Shown one piece after another: positions 5,576 through 6,356 of a stretch of 6,356 nucleotides of DNA. The first letter of the stretch is position 1. Each line of letters starts with the position of its first letter. A program made the position numbers and the translations under genes. Below the pieces are notes generated by a model that worked only from the letters and a program-made list of their open reading frames with translations, made no database searches and was not told the DNA's origin. The stretch spans positions 1 through 6,356 of the forward strand of contig VGRU01000206.1 in the NCBI GenBank assembly GCA_016875255.1. Reading direction: 5' to 3'. The stretch is from Deltaproteobacteria bacterium (GTDB taxonomy: Bacteria; Desulfobacterota; BSN033; UBA1163).

Positions 5576-6356
5576 TCAGGGGAAAAGGGGGACCACATCG
5601 AGGCCCATGGTTTCGGGGTAGCCTAACATGATATTCATATTCTGGACGGCTTCACCGGAAGCCCCTTTCACCAGGTTATCAATTGCCGTAACGATAACAG
5701 CGCGATCACCGGCCTCATTCACCGTCATCCCAATATCACAAAAATTTGAACCTCTCACATCTTTGGTATTGGGGAGTTTCCCCTTTGGGTAAATCTGGAC
5801 GAATGGCTCTTCTCCATAAACTTCCCGGAAAGCATTGAGCAGTTCTTCAGTCTTCATCTTCTTGGTCAGGTGAGCATAGAGGGTCGTCAGAATTCCCCGG
5901 TCCATCGGAATGAGATGAGGAACGAAGGTGACCGCAATCTTTTTCTGGGCCAGCAGGCTTGCCTCCTGTTCGATCTCAGGGGTGTGCCGGTGCGCAAAAA
6001 TCTTGTAAGCCTTGACCCCCTCATTCACCTCGCAGAAGAGCGATTCCAGGACCACATCCCTGCCTGCTCCGCTAACACCCGATTTAGAATCAACGACAAT
6101 CCCCTCAAGGGAAATGAGTCCTTTTTTGATCAGGGGGATCAAGCCGATCAGGGCTCCTGTCGGATAGCAACCCGGATTCCCGACGATCTTTGCGTTTCGA
6201 ATCTTATCCCGGTGGAGTTCCGGAAGCCCATAGACAGATTCACCAAGAAGATCAGAAGCCGTATGCTTCTGGTACCACCGTTCATAAACCGCAGAATCTT
6301 TCAACCGGAAATCGGCGCTCAGATCGACCACTCTCTTGCCCGAACGGTAAAACCCA
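5576..6356 (-). CDS. argC: N-acetyl-gamma-glutamyl-phosphate reductase, ArgC (C-terminal part)
   Basis: 259 residues plus the stop are visible. The gene enters from the right edge, so about 85 residues of the N-terminal NADP-binding fold are outside a usual ~345. ArgC reduces N-acetylglutamyl 5-phosphate to the semialdehyde with NADPH, the third step of arginine biosynthesis from glutamate, in the cytoplasm. Seen here: GKRVVDLSADFRLKD near the visible start, the catalytic cysteine in GNPGCYPTGA (codon at 6167-6169), SGVSGAGRD, the active-site HRHTPEIEQE block, and the typical end NIMLGYPETMGLDVVPLFP. A GTG at 6329-6331 is internal (the V of RVVDLSADF), not a start. No arg operon partner is visible. 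789 nt of non-coding repeats separate it from mutS, so the two need not be co-transcribed. Confidence 0.97.
   Translation of the reverse strand, partial: GFYRSGKRVVDLSADFRLKDSAVYERWYQKHTASDLLGESVYGLPELHRDKIRNAKIVGNPGCYPTGALIGLIPLIKKGLISLEGIVVDSKSGVSGAGRDVVLESLFCEVNEGVKAYKIFAHRHTPEIEQEASLLAQKKIAVTFVPHLIPMDRGILTTLYAHLTKKMKTEELLNAFREVYGEEPFVQIYPKGKLPNTKDVRGSNFCDIGMTVNEAGDRAVIVTAIDNLVKGASGEAVQNMNIMLGYPETMGLDVVPLFP

Noticed and set aside
5350..5598. Minus-strand open frame of 82 codons overlapping the end of argC
   Set aside because: It runs through the 118-bp palindrome, overlaps argC in another frame, and its residues come from the hairpin repeats (for example VTPVKTGVQ and GFRRND, familiar spurious translations of such repeats).

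Overview
This window carries five housekeeping genes, all on the minus strand. In transcription order (right to left) they are argC (cut by the right edge), mutS, pcm, an NlpD-like LysM/M23 lipoprotein gene, and tsaD (cut by the left edge). The protein families, the lipobox on the LysM/M23 protein and the pcm-nlpD pairing point to a Gram-negative (diderm) bacterium. The intermediate GC content and the several kinds of short palindromic and 7-nt-periodic DNA between genes remind me of Desulfobacterota or Nitrospirota-type environmental genomes. That placement is an impression, not something the sequence proves.

Layout: tsaD N-terminal part 1-459; nlpD-like gene 496-1200; pcm 1239-1907 (a longer TTG start at 1928 is less likely); a repeat-bearing gap 1908-2185; mutS 2186-4786; a 789-bp non-coding gap 4787-5575; argC C-terminal part 5576-6356. 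Spacing is tight on the left (36 nt between nlpD and tsaD, 38 nt between pcm and nlpD), so pcm, nlpD and tsaD look like one transcription unit. A candidate promoter for it sits at 1955-1983. mutS and argC are separated from it and from each other by repeat-rich gaps and may be transcribed independently.

The genes share no single pathway: arginine biosynthesis (argC), mismatch repair (mutS), isoaspartyl protein repair (pcm), cell-wall hydrolysis or septal remodelling (nlpD-like) and tRNA t6A modification (tsaD). No defence system, toxin, transposase gene, CRISPR array, rRNA or tRNA is visible.

The unusual content lies between the genes. The argC-mutS gap holds, in order, a degenerate 7-nt-periodic tract with nested inverted repeats (4793-4911), a 405-bp imperfect palindrome bounded by perfect 18-bp inverted termini (4941-5345), a 118-bp palindrome containing two inverted hairpin units that differ by compensatory changes (5399-5516), and another 7-nt-periodic tract (5547-5574). 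The mutS-pcm gap holds a 106-bp palindrome (2004-2109). Short 7-nt-periodic tracts also meet or overlap the 3' ends of argC, mutS and pcm. These look like small non-autonomous repeat elements; copy number elsewhere in the genome, which I cannot see, decides that.
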